Shown here: positions 47,161-56,769 of the stretch, piece by piece
Numbering within the stretch: position 1 is the stretch's first letter
Layout: every line of letters begins with the position of its first letter
The notes under the pieces: model-generated
The model's input: only the letters and a program-made list of their open reading frames with translations
Told to the model about the DNA's origin: nothing
Database searches by the model: none
Assembly: GCA_020746875.1 (NCBI GenBank)
Contig: JAGTJL010000008.1
Location: 496,001-560,000 of the forward strand
Direction: 5' to 3'
DNA from: Rhexocercosporidium sp. MPI-PUGE-AT-0058
Taxonomy: Eukaryota > Ascomycota > Leotiomycetes > Helotiales
DNA length: 64,000 bases
Program-made: the position numbers and the translations under genes

Positions 47161-47352
47161 CTATTTTATTTTCTCGGCGAGTCCTTTCGCATGTCTCTCC
47201 GTCTCCACGGCACAGGTATTCTGCGAAGAGCACGACGAAGTCCGGGCTTCCATGTTAGCCAAAATTTCCCGCATATGCTTCTCCTTCCTAACGAGCTCTG
47301 CCCGTATCCTTCTCTCTTCCCTGGCCAGGTTCGGTGATGTTATAATGTCACT
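47161..47352 (-). pseudogene. Coiled-coil coding fragment
   Basis: On the minus strand an open stretch of about 60 codons reads NLAREERRIRAELVRKEKHM and continues to TERHAKGLAEKIK with a TAG at 47161. The heptad-like charged helix looks like genuine coding sequence rather than a shadow. It has no start; the sequence upstream on this strand is the inverted-repeat element at 47392-47954. It may be the 3' part of the gene whose other piece is at 47957-48290. Confidence 0.4.
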
Positions 47353-47391
47353 AGAAGTAAAAGAGGAAGCAGGGGAAGTAAAAACTCCCTA

Positions 47392-47954
47392 GAAAAGCAT
47401 TCCTCGAGGTAACCTCGAGGAGTGACTTATGACCTATGTAAAACGATTGGATAAGATTTGCGGTCTAGAATAGCCGTAGAGGTGAGGGAGTACATAGTGA
47501 GACTAAGAGCAAGATTATACGCGGGGGAAAAGACGTAAGAGAAAAAGAGGAAAGAAAGTAATAAGCTTTTAGATTTCGGCGTTTAAATTTTCACTGAAAT
47601 TATAATAGAAGACTACAAGGGAGACTACGAGAGAGACTACGAGAGAGACTACGAGGAAGACGAGAGAGACTATAAGAGAAACGTACTTAGAAAAATAAAA
47701 GAAGAGAAGGAAGACCAAAGAGTAAAAGCAATACAAAAGGTATACATATTTAGTAAGTCTTTACCTTAAAGCTTTACATTTACTTCTTTAAGGGGATTAA
47801 TATTAAAATTTATCTTTACATGTACCTCGCTTCACGAAATGAGGCTCTTAGCTAAGAAATCTACTCGTCTTTAGCGTATGAGTCTCCCTCCTTTAGCGTA
47901 TAATACGCTGTAATTACAGGGGACTTCGAGGAATTACCTCGAGGAGTGCTTTTC
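47392..47954. mobile_element. MITE-like element with terminal inverted repeats and TA flanks
   Basis: The left end GAAAAGCATTCCTCGAGGTAA and the reverse complement of the right end agree over 21 bases with one mismatch (T/C at position 9). Both ends are bordered by TA (47390-47391 and 47955-47956), the target duplication of Tc1/mariner-type elements. The 563-base body encodes no transposase; it is purine-rich with a 12-bp tandem repeat at 47621-47656. Each end also contains a near-palindromic CTCGAGG pair. It fits a non-autonomous element moved by a mariner-type transposase elsewhere in the genome. Confidence 0.75.
47621..47656. repeat. 12-bp tandem repeat, three units
   Basis: GAGACTACGAGA repeated three times (last base changed in unit three) inside the inverted-repeat element, with further degenerate copies on either side. 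Confidence 0.85.
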
Positions 47955-47956
47955 TA

Positions 47957-48290
47957 GAGACTATTGTACGAATCCATAACTATTACTAATGTTCACCCAC
48001 TTCTCACGCAGTTCCTCCCAATATGCTTCATGGGCTTTTCCTTCGGTGGTCTCGTATTTTGCCAGAGCAGCTCTAGCTCCAATTTTGGCGGCGAAAAATG
48101 CTATTTCCCATTCGACGTATATCACAGGTTCGCTGGTTTCAAAAGGTGAAGGGGGACTGGTTCGCATATCAGCACACATCTCTTGCATATCTCCTTGGTC
48201 CTTCCACACCATGAGAATTGCTGATGGCAAAATGAAGTTCTGTGCTGTCGCAAGATGATATCTTTCTCGTTGTAGAAGGTTGAGAAGCAA
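47957..48290 (-). pseudogene. Coding fragment of unknown protein
   Basis: An open minus-strand stretch reads LLNLLQRERYHLATAQNFI, then ILMVWKDQGDM, PFETSEPVIYVEWEIAFFAA and AHEAYWEELREKWVNISNSYG before a TAG close to the element boundary. The composition (Trp, Glu, Ala helices) is protein-like and there is no in-frame ATG; an in-frame TGA lies just upstream. It ends two bases outside the inverted-repeat element. Together with the piece at 47161-47352 it may represent one gene split by the insertion. Family unknown. Confidence 0.4.
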
Positions 48291-49542
48291 ACATGCTAAG
48301 GCGCCACATCACGTGTTGGTTCTTCTGCCACAACACCCTGATGATGAGCTCTTTCTTATCCTCTTGCCCTTTACAGCCTCAATATTTCTCTTCCTGGGTT
48401 ATAGCTTGTTCTTCGTGCCTTAAAAAAAGAGTCGTAGCTCACGATTCAAGAAAGACGACAACTTCCTTCAGTTGCACCATAAAAAATCGAAGAAGTTTGC
48501 TGCCGTTCAAGGTCGGATTGAACCAAAATTGCTCTACCTTATCGAATCAAAAGCGAACGAACATAGGCTTCATGATTGAAGCAGCGATCACCTGTGCGTA
48601 ATTCACACTTCTATCTATTGTTCTCCCAATTGGAAGGAGCTCGCCTACCTCGACGATATTTGCATTTCATTCCTTCGGTGCTTTTATTGCCTCTAAAGAC
48701 TCCCCAGCAACTGCAGGGACTCAAAGCGTAGTGGCTTCGTTCTGACCATGATAATGGAGAAGAAACTGTGAATTATCCTACTGTAACGATATTTGGTGTC
48801 AATTTTAGCGAATATGCTGTACGAATGGTGTGTCATGGTTTTGTACTGCAGGTCTATCTAACCATCTTTAAATTGTGACTTGCTGGCGGTAAGTAGTGCA
48901 GATTCGAGAAAACTCCTGACCCTGGTATCTGCTGTTAGTAGAAGACGCAGGTCCTATACTTGTTCCAACCTCCTTAAAAAAAATTCCTCCTAGAACACTC
49001 TTGCTTATTACTCCTCTTTGTTGCTATTCGAGTTATACTTTGATGAAATTTTTGAATTATTCTCAGATATTTAATATAATATCGGAATAAGAGTTGTGTT
49101 TATCTTCAAAGTATAAATATATCCAGATAATATCTGGCCTTAGGTCTAACCCAAGGGTCACGCCAAGGCCAGCTTGAAAGACAGTGGCAAGAACGGTAAG
49201 CAATGTGTCTGGTATTTATGGGTTAAATTAACTTGAAAGGCGGTTGTGGACCAAGCTATGGGTTGGTTGTAGGCTGGCATATCTTCAACATTTACCAAGC
49301 AGTCAACGGACGAGTGCTTTTGCTTTCAAATTTGTGTGCTCATGTGTCCAATACTGTTCATATAAATCAAAAGCTATTGAAAGAGAAGCGAAGGTACTGA
49401 AAAGCTAGCAACTGAAGCTACATGTACATGATGAGTGACTGCAGTTAAGTAAACAAAACAGGTAAAATTAAGCTAGATAAACAACGTAAACAATCGACAG
49501 AGAAGAGATGCCATGCAGAAACCACCAACTCCAATCCTAAGC
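48291..49542. other. AT-rich gene-poor block, right part
   Basis: No gene is supported in this 1.25 kb. Open frames such as 48293-48601 are Cys/Ser-rich shadows with no family features. Confidence 0.4.
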
Positions 49543-50229
49543 TTAAACCCCTGTCCATGAAACTAGTGTACATGTTTTAGCAGGGTAATCTAGACACGAA
49601 TTGCCGTCTTGGCACACTTCATTCATTGTTGGGGCTGCCACGCCATGACCCGTGATTCGGAGACTCTCTGGAATATACTGCGCAGCAAACGTGGCCCTAA
49701 ATTGATAAGAGCACGTGAATCCCTCTGATTGAACAACTGAGCAGAATCTGTGCTCCCCTACACTGGTTACAACGGCATCATCCCTATCATACTCCTTGAC
49801 TGAGCCGCCGATGAACCTTTGGACGTTCTCTTTCCATGTCCATATTGAAAAGACTTTGGTGGAACTGACGAATGGTGCTCCCATCTGCACTTGCACTCTC
49901 ATGGAAACTTGTTTCCCTGCCAACCTAGGACAATCGAATACTGTAGCTACTCCTATCGTAACTGGGTCACCTTTCTGGTTCAAGACGAGACGCTCCTGTC
50001 TGGGTCCGAAGATTGGGTGCGTCGAATCCTCTGCATCATTTCTAGCAGCCAAGACGGATGTTGTAGTGGCGTTTGCGAAAAGCGCCTCGATTTCTGCGTC
50101 GGTATATTCTCTGCCATACTCAATGTCCACAGAGTAGGGTAGAGTAGAATTTACAGGTGGTGCTGGTGCTGGTGCTGGTGCAGCAAGCACAAGGGCGACG
50201 CTCACAAGAAGCAAGTTGATGATATGCAT
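49543..50229 (-). CDS. Small secreted cysteine-containing protein
   Basis: The frame from ATG 50229 encodes 228 residues in one exon. A signal peptide (MHIINLLLVSVALVLA) is followed by an Ala-Pro repeat (APAPAPAPP) and an acidic propeptide-like segment (YGREYTDAEIEALFANA). The mature domain carries six cysteines (FDC, RFC, FTC, EVC, NSC, KTC), an even number that fits three disulfides, and alternating hydrophobic strands. I recognise no named family. Length, signal peptide and a position beside repeat-rich DNA are features shared with many fungal effector candidates; that role is inference only. The open frame extends upstream of the ATG to 50355 without a better start. Confidence 0.75.
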   Translation of the reverse strand: MHIINLLLVSVALVLAAPAPAPAPPVNSTLPYSVDIEYGREYTDAEIEALFANATTTSVLAARNDAEDSTHPIFGPRQERLVLNQKGDPVTIGVATVFDCPRLAGKQVSMRVQVQMGAPFVSSTKVFSIWTWKENVQRFIGGSVKEYDRDDAVVTSVGEHRFCSVVQSEGFTCSYQFRATFAAQYIPESLRITGHGVAAPTMNEVCQDGNSCLDYPAKTCTLVSWTGV

Positions 50230-52789
50230 AGTCTGTCTATCATTAGCTCTATGCTGCTGAAGTCTAGAGTAAATATACAGTGCTTGTTGTCTTCGCAATA
50301 GATAAGGGCTTGTTGATGTTGATGAATAGGTATGAGAGCTTGGTAAGGTAGACAAATAATTGCGATAGCGTAATTGTCACAGAGAATCCTGCTTGTTAAG
50401 TAGAGCTGCGTGGGAAGGTTCTTCTACTATATTAGTTTTTAAGCTAATCTTTGAAATATACTGAGTAATCTCTTCAGTAATCTGAACCGTAATTCTATCG
50501 AGCGACATATTTACTCTCTGCACTTTCAATTAATTCGGTTTATATTGCAATGGAGAAGCAATATCCTTAGAGTCGTGCCTCGAACCTCCCACGATGGCAA
50601 GACCCTCGAGACCCTCCAACCCCGTCTTTCTGTTCGCTTCTCAAAGGCCCAGCTGCAAGCAAGGCCTCTCTGTCCACTGGCTACTATCCGATCTACAGCT
50701 ACCCTTGCACTATAACAGACCTGATTTTGGCTCGTGCTAAACTGATAAGTAAGGACATACTCCTGATCAACAAAGGTATATTGTGAGTTCAACCCATTGA
50801 AATTCACATTTAATAATTATCAAACGATGACTCAGGTTGATCCCGACCAACTTAAGTGCAGTAGCAAGCCACATGTGTCTCAAAATGGCTTCGTTAGGCG
50901 CTTGTATTTGGGTAGTGTTGCGTTGCCTAAATTAATTAGGTGCTCCACTCTTTTGGGCGGGGGTTACGATGTCTTTGAACTCGAAAGTGAATTTGATCCT
51001 CTGCCTCACAACGACAACGACATCAACGACTTCGACCTCAGCGATTTCGTCCACCAAGACAACCACCTTGGAACCGAGATTCGGTCTACGGATTTGCTTA
51101 CGTAGGCGTCGGCTCACGAACTAGGTGGCATAAGTCCGAGGCACGCCACTTTTTCGATGATTTGACTCAATTATAATGCCTGACATCTCCGCGAATACGA
51201 GTAACAATTAAGGAAACACGAACTCAAAGTACATAAGTAATAGAGTTTACAAACTACGAAATTTCTTTTTGGACTTGTAGCGTTTGTAAAAGGGCCTTTT
51301 CGTGCTTTTGAACTTGTAGCGCAGGGACTTGTGCAACCAGTTCGTTACCAGTGTTTACTTCGCCTAACCTAGCGTAGCCTAGGGGTTAGGTAGGCTAGGC
51401 AAAGCAAGATCCCAGGCGAGGTCTAGGCTAGGAGTAGCTACTCATAAGACCCGGCCGGGTAGGCGAACTTGGGCGGAGGCTAGCGCAGGTAAAGTCATGC
51501 ACGCTGCTTTTTACTGATGCGACAATGGTGGCAATGCGGTCAGCGTCTACCACAGCCGGATCTCAGGCAACGAAGGGAATGTTCAAAGTGATGATAGATC
51601 ACCTAGTGTAGAGTCACTTTCATTTGTGATATGTATTGGGGTCACAGGGAAAAGACAAAAGTTTTTAGGTGGTGTGGTGGTGTGGTGGTGCGGTGGATGT
51701 ACTGTACGGCGCATCATTGAATCTGAGCGGGGATAATTTGTTTGATGGGTGACTAGGATTTTTGTTGGGCCGTGTATAACTAATTAATTGAAACTTGTCC
51801 AGATACGCTGCCTTGCTTCTGAGTTGTTATAATTTTTTACTTGAGTTTCCATGAACTTGCGATATGACAAAATATACCCCTCTCAGCGATTTCGTTCACT
51901 TCTTTTGTTGCTCATCGCATTCGAAACTGGTGTCGCTATTTCCTCAAATCTCAGTCGATATCTGTCTCACTCTTACCAAAAGATGTAGCTTGCACATACT
52001 GATAGACATTTCGGCTTTGCGCAGGCATTTTGGTGGTGTGCTCCATAGTAACAACTTCGCCCGACTATATGACTTTGATTCGGGAGAAGAAGGAATTAAA
52101 ATCGGAGAATAAGACTTCGATGGTTTACTCTTCGGTAATAATTCTATGAGACGGGATATTGTTTGTACACTTGAGTAACTCGGAACTTGTTAGCATAATG
52201 GCGGAAGCAGCGGCTTTGAAGTAACCCTGAAGCTCTGGTCGGACGACGGCATTTGGTGAGGACCTACTCTAGACCGAAGTTGGAGGCAAGATCGGAATCT
52301 ATCCTCACAGTAGATCTTATTGTACCCTTCGCGTCGCTTGGTCTGGTCGCAAGTAGTAGCACGGCTGAAAGTCCTGTTGTCGCCTCGTAAAATGCTAGGA
52401 TTGGAATATTGTTAACGCTATAGTTATTAAAACCCAGCACCTTCAGAGGTACCAATCGGGGTGACATTTACTTCGCCTAAAAACGAAGAAGAAGTTGCTG
52501 TCTAACGCGCTACTTTATCGGCATTTAGCTGCATGGACGGTGAATGTATAGATGAGATAGTTGACTGCGTTCTGGAAAATCAAGATAAATGTCGAACTAA
52601 TACTGCCCGTGCCGAAGATACTGATGACAGTTGATTTCTCGCCATCAGGGTCACTACTGAACTAGAACAGTAAAGCAGCGAACTTGACAGCACCCAACAT
52701 CACAGGCGACAATCTAGGCCATGGGTCATTCTTCTGCCTCTGTTCTTGGGCGTTGTCTAATTGCTTCCAGAAAATAGGTTGGTAAGCAC
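50230..52789. other. Intergenic with low-complexity patches
   Basis: No supported gene in 2.5 kb. The patch at 51360-51480 is built of CTAGG/CCTAG-type words (AGCGTAGCCTAGGGGTTAGG and similar), and GGTGTGGTGGTG occurs at about 51670. The open frame at 50797-51105 starts with TTG and looks spurious. Another short minus frame at 52264-52467 has no recognisable homology. Confidence 0.4.
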
Positions 52790-53910
52790 TTAGATACTGC
52801 CGGAGAGGATGACGCCTACTAGGACGCTGAGGAAGGGCAGCGAGCCTTGGACGGGGGTCCAGCCGCGGTTCTCTAGGAACTCGATGGGGAACGCTTCAAA
52901 GAGGATGTAGGAAAGGCCGTTTACGAAGGAGCTGTAGACTGCGAGACGGAGGATTATGGGTTCGTTAATGAGCATTTTGAGGGGCGTTGCGAGGTGCTTT
53001 TGCACGATGGAGTAGGGGTTAAGTTGCAGGTCGGATGAAAATATCTAGAGCAAAGATACAGAATATTAAGAACAACTTTATGTACTCAGTCTACCTTCAC
53101 TACTTTCCGTTAGCATACCGTCACCTGAAAATTCTTTTCCCATGAGTCTTACCCCGAGATAACTCAGAAATCGCAGATCTAATCAAAGGTCCAACAGTCG
53201 GCCCCCAATAACAGCAGTCGGATAGCTAACACCTCATGAGTATCGCCATCTTACAATTGAAGATATTTACCCAAATATCAGCGAACTCGCCCAATAACAG
53301 CCAATCTCTGTCCTGATTATCTTAAAGTTCCGCCAATGCTCCAGTAGCATTCGAAGTGGACGCCAAAGGCATCAAGCCCCGCGAAGAAGCGACACAGAAT
53401 AGCAGTCTGCAGATTCTCTGCTGTCGCTCCACCGATGAGGAAGATGTCGAATATGAAGTAGACGGGTAGGAAGGAGATCTTGCATTCGTAAAGTTGGAAT
53501 ACTTGGTGCGAATAGCTGGTAGGGCCGTTAATACCTACTTGTTGATCTTGTACTGTACTTCTCTTGAGGACTGAGATGGGATGACTTTGATGAAGTATTC
53601 GGAAAGGTGGGAAAGATAGATATAAATAGGGGTATAAGTTTCATGCCAGCCGCCCAAAAGCAAAACCCAAGACAAACAACGAAAGCGATAGCGCCGTAAT
53701 CTCTCTGTACTGACCCTAAATTCTCCACCATGGTATTAAATTTGGGTGAGAAGCCCGGCGATGCAAAGGATGCGCCCATGTTGTGAAGCCGAGCCGGACT
53801 GTGATACCCGTCTTCTTGAGGCGGGGCCAATTTTGGGAATTCAAAGTGTCGTGGGGGCCATGCCGTGTTACTAGATTATTGGGCCTGGGGATTTCGTTAA
53901 ATGGATTTCT
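52790..53910 (-). pseudogene. MFS transporter pseudogene
   Basis: Pieces of an MFS transporter of the polyamine/drug type appear in order on the minus strand. An N-terminal segment (NSQNWPRLKKTGITVRLGFTT, about 53860-53800) is followed by a frame change, then MGASFASPGFSPKFNTMVENL and a hydrophobic helix (about 53780-53640). Remnants with several stops come next (about 53480-53330, including RFFAGLDAFG). Then there is a clean late stretch (LLINEP-type MLINEPIILRLAVYSSFVNG, LSYILFEAFPIEFLENRGWTP, LPFLSVLVGVIL, stop at 52790). The C-terminal half is missing. Frame changes, stops and truncation show that the gene is dead. Confidence 0.75.
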
Positions 53911-54800
53911 TTGGGTAGTAGTATGTTGCAAGGGAGTTTTTGGAATCTTGAGAGGGTGGTTTGCAACGTGGAATCGGGTCTCGAAAGGGTGTGAACAAGT
54001 CACAAGAAAACAACTATTTACCAGTAGCTTTGATCTTTTAGATCATGCGTGTACATATAGCATAGCACTGATTATTGCTCCATCTTTAAATGTGTTTTTG
54101 TTTAGGAAGTGAGAACAAAAACAAGATACGCCAACTACAACAGTGCACCACCTTGAAGGAAGAACGGAAGAACTTTGATAACTTGATATTGAGCGACTTG
54201 CTAAAATTCATCAAAAGAAAAGCAATCAATAACTGCAAGATGTAGCACCATATACTACCTAATTGGAGAGGGTGCAGTTTCGTTCATACTAAGTTGACAA
54301 TGTCATCACTGCAACGTGGCTTGCGGCTTTCCAGTCTAGACGCTCACTCGCTCTAGTTTCAAAACTAAAACTTACCGATTTCCGTTAACTAGGTAAGTTG
54401 ATACGTACGTAATTGCGAATTTCACTGACATTTGGGTCGGGACTCAAGAGGACCAGCGAAGTCGAAGAACAAGCTTGTGTTGGCGTAGACTAACAAACTG
54501 ATTTCTAACGGCTGTGATAATTGCTTCACCAATCTTTGGTCGAGACTTTGAAAGGATGCTTGCTTGATCATATGCGTGAAAGCATGGACCATGAAGATGA
54601 CACGCATAGGTTCGGGCAGCTTCCAGGCAGCTTGATTCTTCGGATGCGGATATACAACATGATTCTGGCTGATTCTAGCTGGAAAGAAGTTGGAGGGGCC
54701 AAGCCAGTAACGAAAAATCCAATACAGTGGATTGGTCAGCCAATTCGATGAAATGTGTGTATCCTCGAGCCATGCTTTGGAATATTTAACTAATGAAGAC
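53911..54800. other. Intergenic, nothing recognised
   Basis: This lies between the MFS pseudogene and the palmitoyltransferase, both minus strand. The minus frame 54422-54880 overlaps the end of the next gene and is a shadow. Confidence 0.4.
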
Positions 54801-56309
54801 CTATTGCTGAACAAGAGCGTTGGTCTCTGTAGCGGACAACGAGCGACTCCTCCTTCTCGCCTCCGTACCCGCATCCTCACGATCTCGAAAGCCGTTCACA
54901 GGCAGGAACACATCAGCCAGATTATCCCAAAAGCCTAAATCATACAGATTTTCTACATCGGCCAGCTTCCATACCCTCTCCCAATCACCAGTCCCAATGG
55001 CACCAGACCCTCTAGGAGGCTGACCATTTTCAGTTCGCAGCACGACTTGCTGGCTCTCAACTGGCCATCGTGTCCACGCTGGTTCAATCGTATCATCTTT
55101 GTGGCGGTCGGAGGCGAGGGCCCGCTTGAATGCGAAGCCATCTGTCATCTCGGCTTGCCAGTCTGACCACTTCATCGATTCGTTGGTCGTGGTGCCGGCC
55201 CAGATGAGGTAGACGTGATATCCAAGCAGGCCGAAAATCAGAGGTGAAGTCAAGAGACAGAGCAGGGTAACTGCACCGATGCGAGTGTATTCTTGGAGCA
55301 CCCAAGCCCAGACATTGGCAATCTGGGACCATGTGAATCCTTCGCCGCGGATTGTCCAGGAGGGGATCTCTTTGCGGACTTCATCGGACAGAATCGAGAA
55401 GCCAATGTAGGTTGCGTACGAGGTCAAAATAGCGGTAGTCCAGAGTAATAGGAGGAAGTAGTTCTGGTTATTATAGCCGACGCAGTTGTTGATAAATATA
55501 CAGTGATGGTCCAGCTTAGATATGCAGCGCTTGCATATACTACAGTGCTTCGAGCGTGCTGGTTTCAATATTTTGCAAGTATTGCATGTTTGACCTGGGT
55601 GGAAAATAGTAAAGTCGTATGGATATAGACTCATAGCCTGACTGTGGTTTTCGGAGCCAATATATCCTGGATCGCGGGCAGCGGATGCATACAAGAATAT
55701 ATATGGGAGGGAGAGAAGGATCACAGATGTGATTTTTCTGGAGGTGCTGAGAATCTTCCAGGCTGGAGGGAGAAATAGAACTTCTGAGACCGAGAGGAGA
55801 AGAATGAAGAAGATCTAGAATGTGTTAGTGTACACTTAAAAAGTTTTCTCTATGAAGTCAAAAGTACGAGAATCAAAGGGCTTTCAGGATATAGAATCAT
55901 CCGACAAGTTCCAAAGTCGAGGACAGACAGTTTCACTCTCTTCAACAAAACAAGCTCCAAAAAATGGAGAGATCAAATAAGTAAAATGATTGAGCCTGAA
56001 GATGCAGATTCTCACCATGACCACTGGGTGTCTATCGTTCCATAGGATGTGAGCCTGTCTTGTTACCCAAGAGCTCAGACGGCCTTGCGTTAATCTTTGG
56101 TCCCATGACCGGAGAGTTACTGGAAGATGAATCCATAGCAATCTATGCAGTGCCCCAATAGGAGTGTTTCTGCTTCACATTAGCTGTTAATATAGTTTGT
56201 ACCATGTTGTTCAGACGCACCTCAGGGCAGGCAGTCGCCCAAAGAAGGCTACAAAGGTGAAAAAGGAGATGGCCAGTATTAAAATAGCCACGTTTCGAAG
56301 AGTCCCCAT
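54801..56309 (-). CDS. SWF1: DHHC palmitoyltransferase, Swf1 type
   Basis: Three exons (56309-56221, 56169-56016, 55814-54801) encode 418 residues. The N-terminus MGTLRNVAILILAISFFTF is a membrane segment and leads into FGRLPALRNTPIG, typical of fungal Swf1. A second and third membrane helix follow (IFFILLLSVSEVLFLP, VILLSLPYIFLYASA). The Cys-rich domain has CNTCKILKPARSKHCSICKRCISKLDHHCIFINNCVGYNN split over two Cys pairs with DHHC intact. Two more membrane helices and a TTxE motif (TTNE in GTTTNESMKWSD) come after. Swf1 adds palmitate to SNAREs and other membrane proteins at the ER, close to their transmembrane segments. It lies head-to-head with the Rap1 homologue. Confidence 0.92.
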
Positions 56310-56769
56310 GTTGCTTTTAGAAGTTTGTGAAAGAGGACTGAAGATCAAGGACGACGCATCATTGGAAGTGACAAATTATCACGAGCAGCATTTATATACC
56401 GAGGTGGATGTAAGTATGATGATTATCCTGGGCAATTCCTTGACTCTTAGATGATGGAAGAAGATCCAGGTTGTTTGTCTGTCGTCGGATGAAGCTTTCC
56501 AGGGCTCCGACGCCGACGTTTCGCCGAGTCAGGTGTGCTCGTGGGTGCCGCCCTGTCTTCGAATTTCTACTGAACCCCACGAAACGCGTCTCTCTGTATC
56601 GTCGCATTCAACACAAAAACAATTTCGCAGCCCCCGATGCGCCATCTGCTACGCGTTGAATCATGCCATGATCTAGTTGTACGCCTGCGAATGCTTCGAT
56701 CGCTAACCCAAAGGTAGCAAACTGGATCCGCCGCCGTGACGAGACCTCGGAAAGCAGCACACCGCGGGG
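56310..56769. promoter_or_regulatory. Divergent promoter of swf1 and rap1
   Basis: This 460-base gap separates two head-to-head genes. No clear TATA box is seen. The rap1 side is GC-richer, and the last 100 bases contain CCGCCGTGACGAG (a CRE-like TGACG core). Shared regulation is a guess. Confidence 0.4.

Noticed and set aside
50797..51105. 102-codon plus ORF rich in Asp/Asn
   Set aside because: Non-ATG start and composition from a simple ACGACAACGACAT-type patch.
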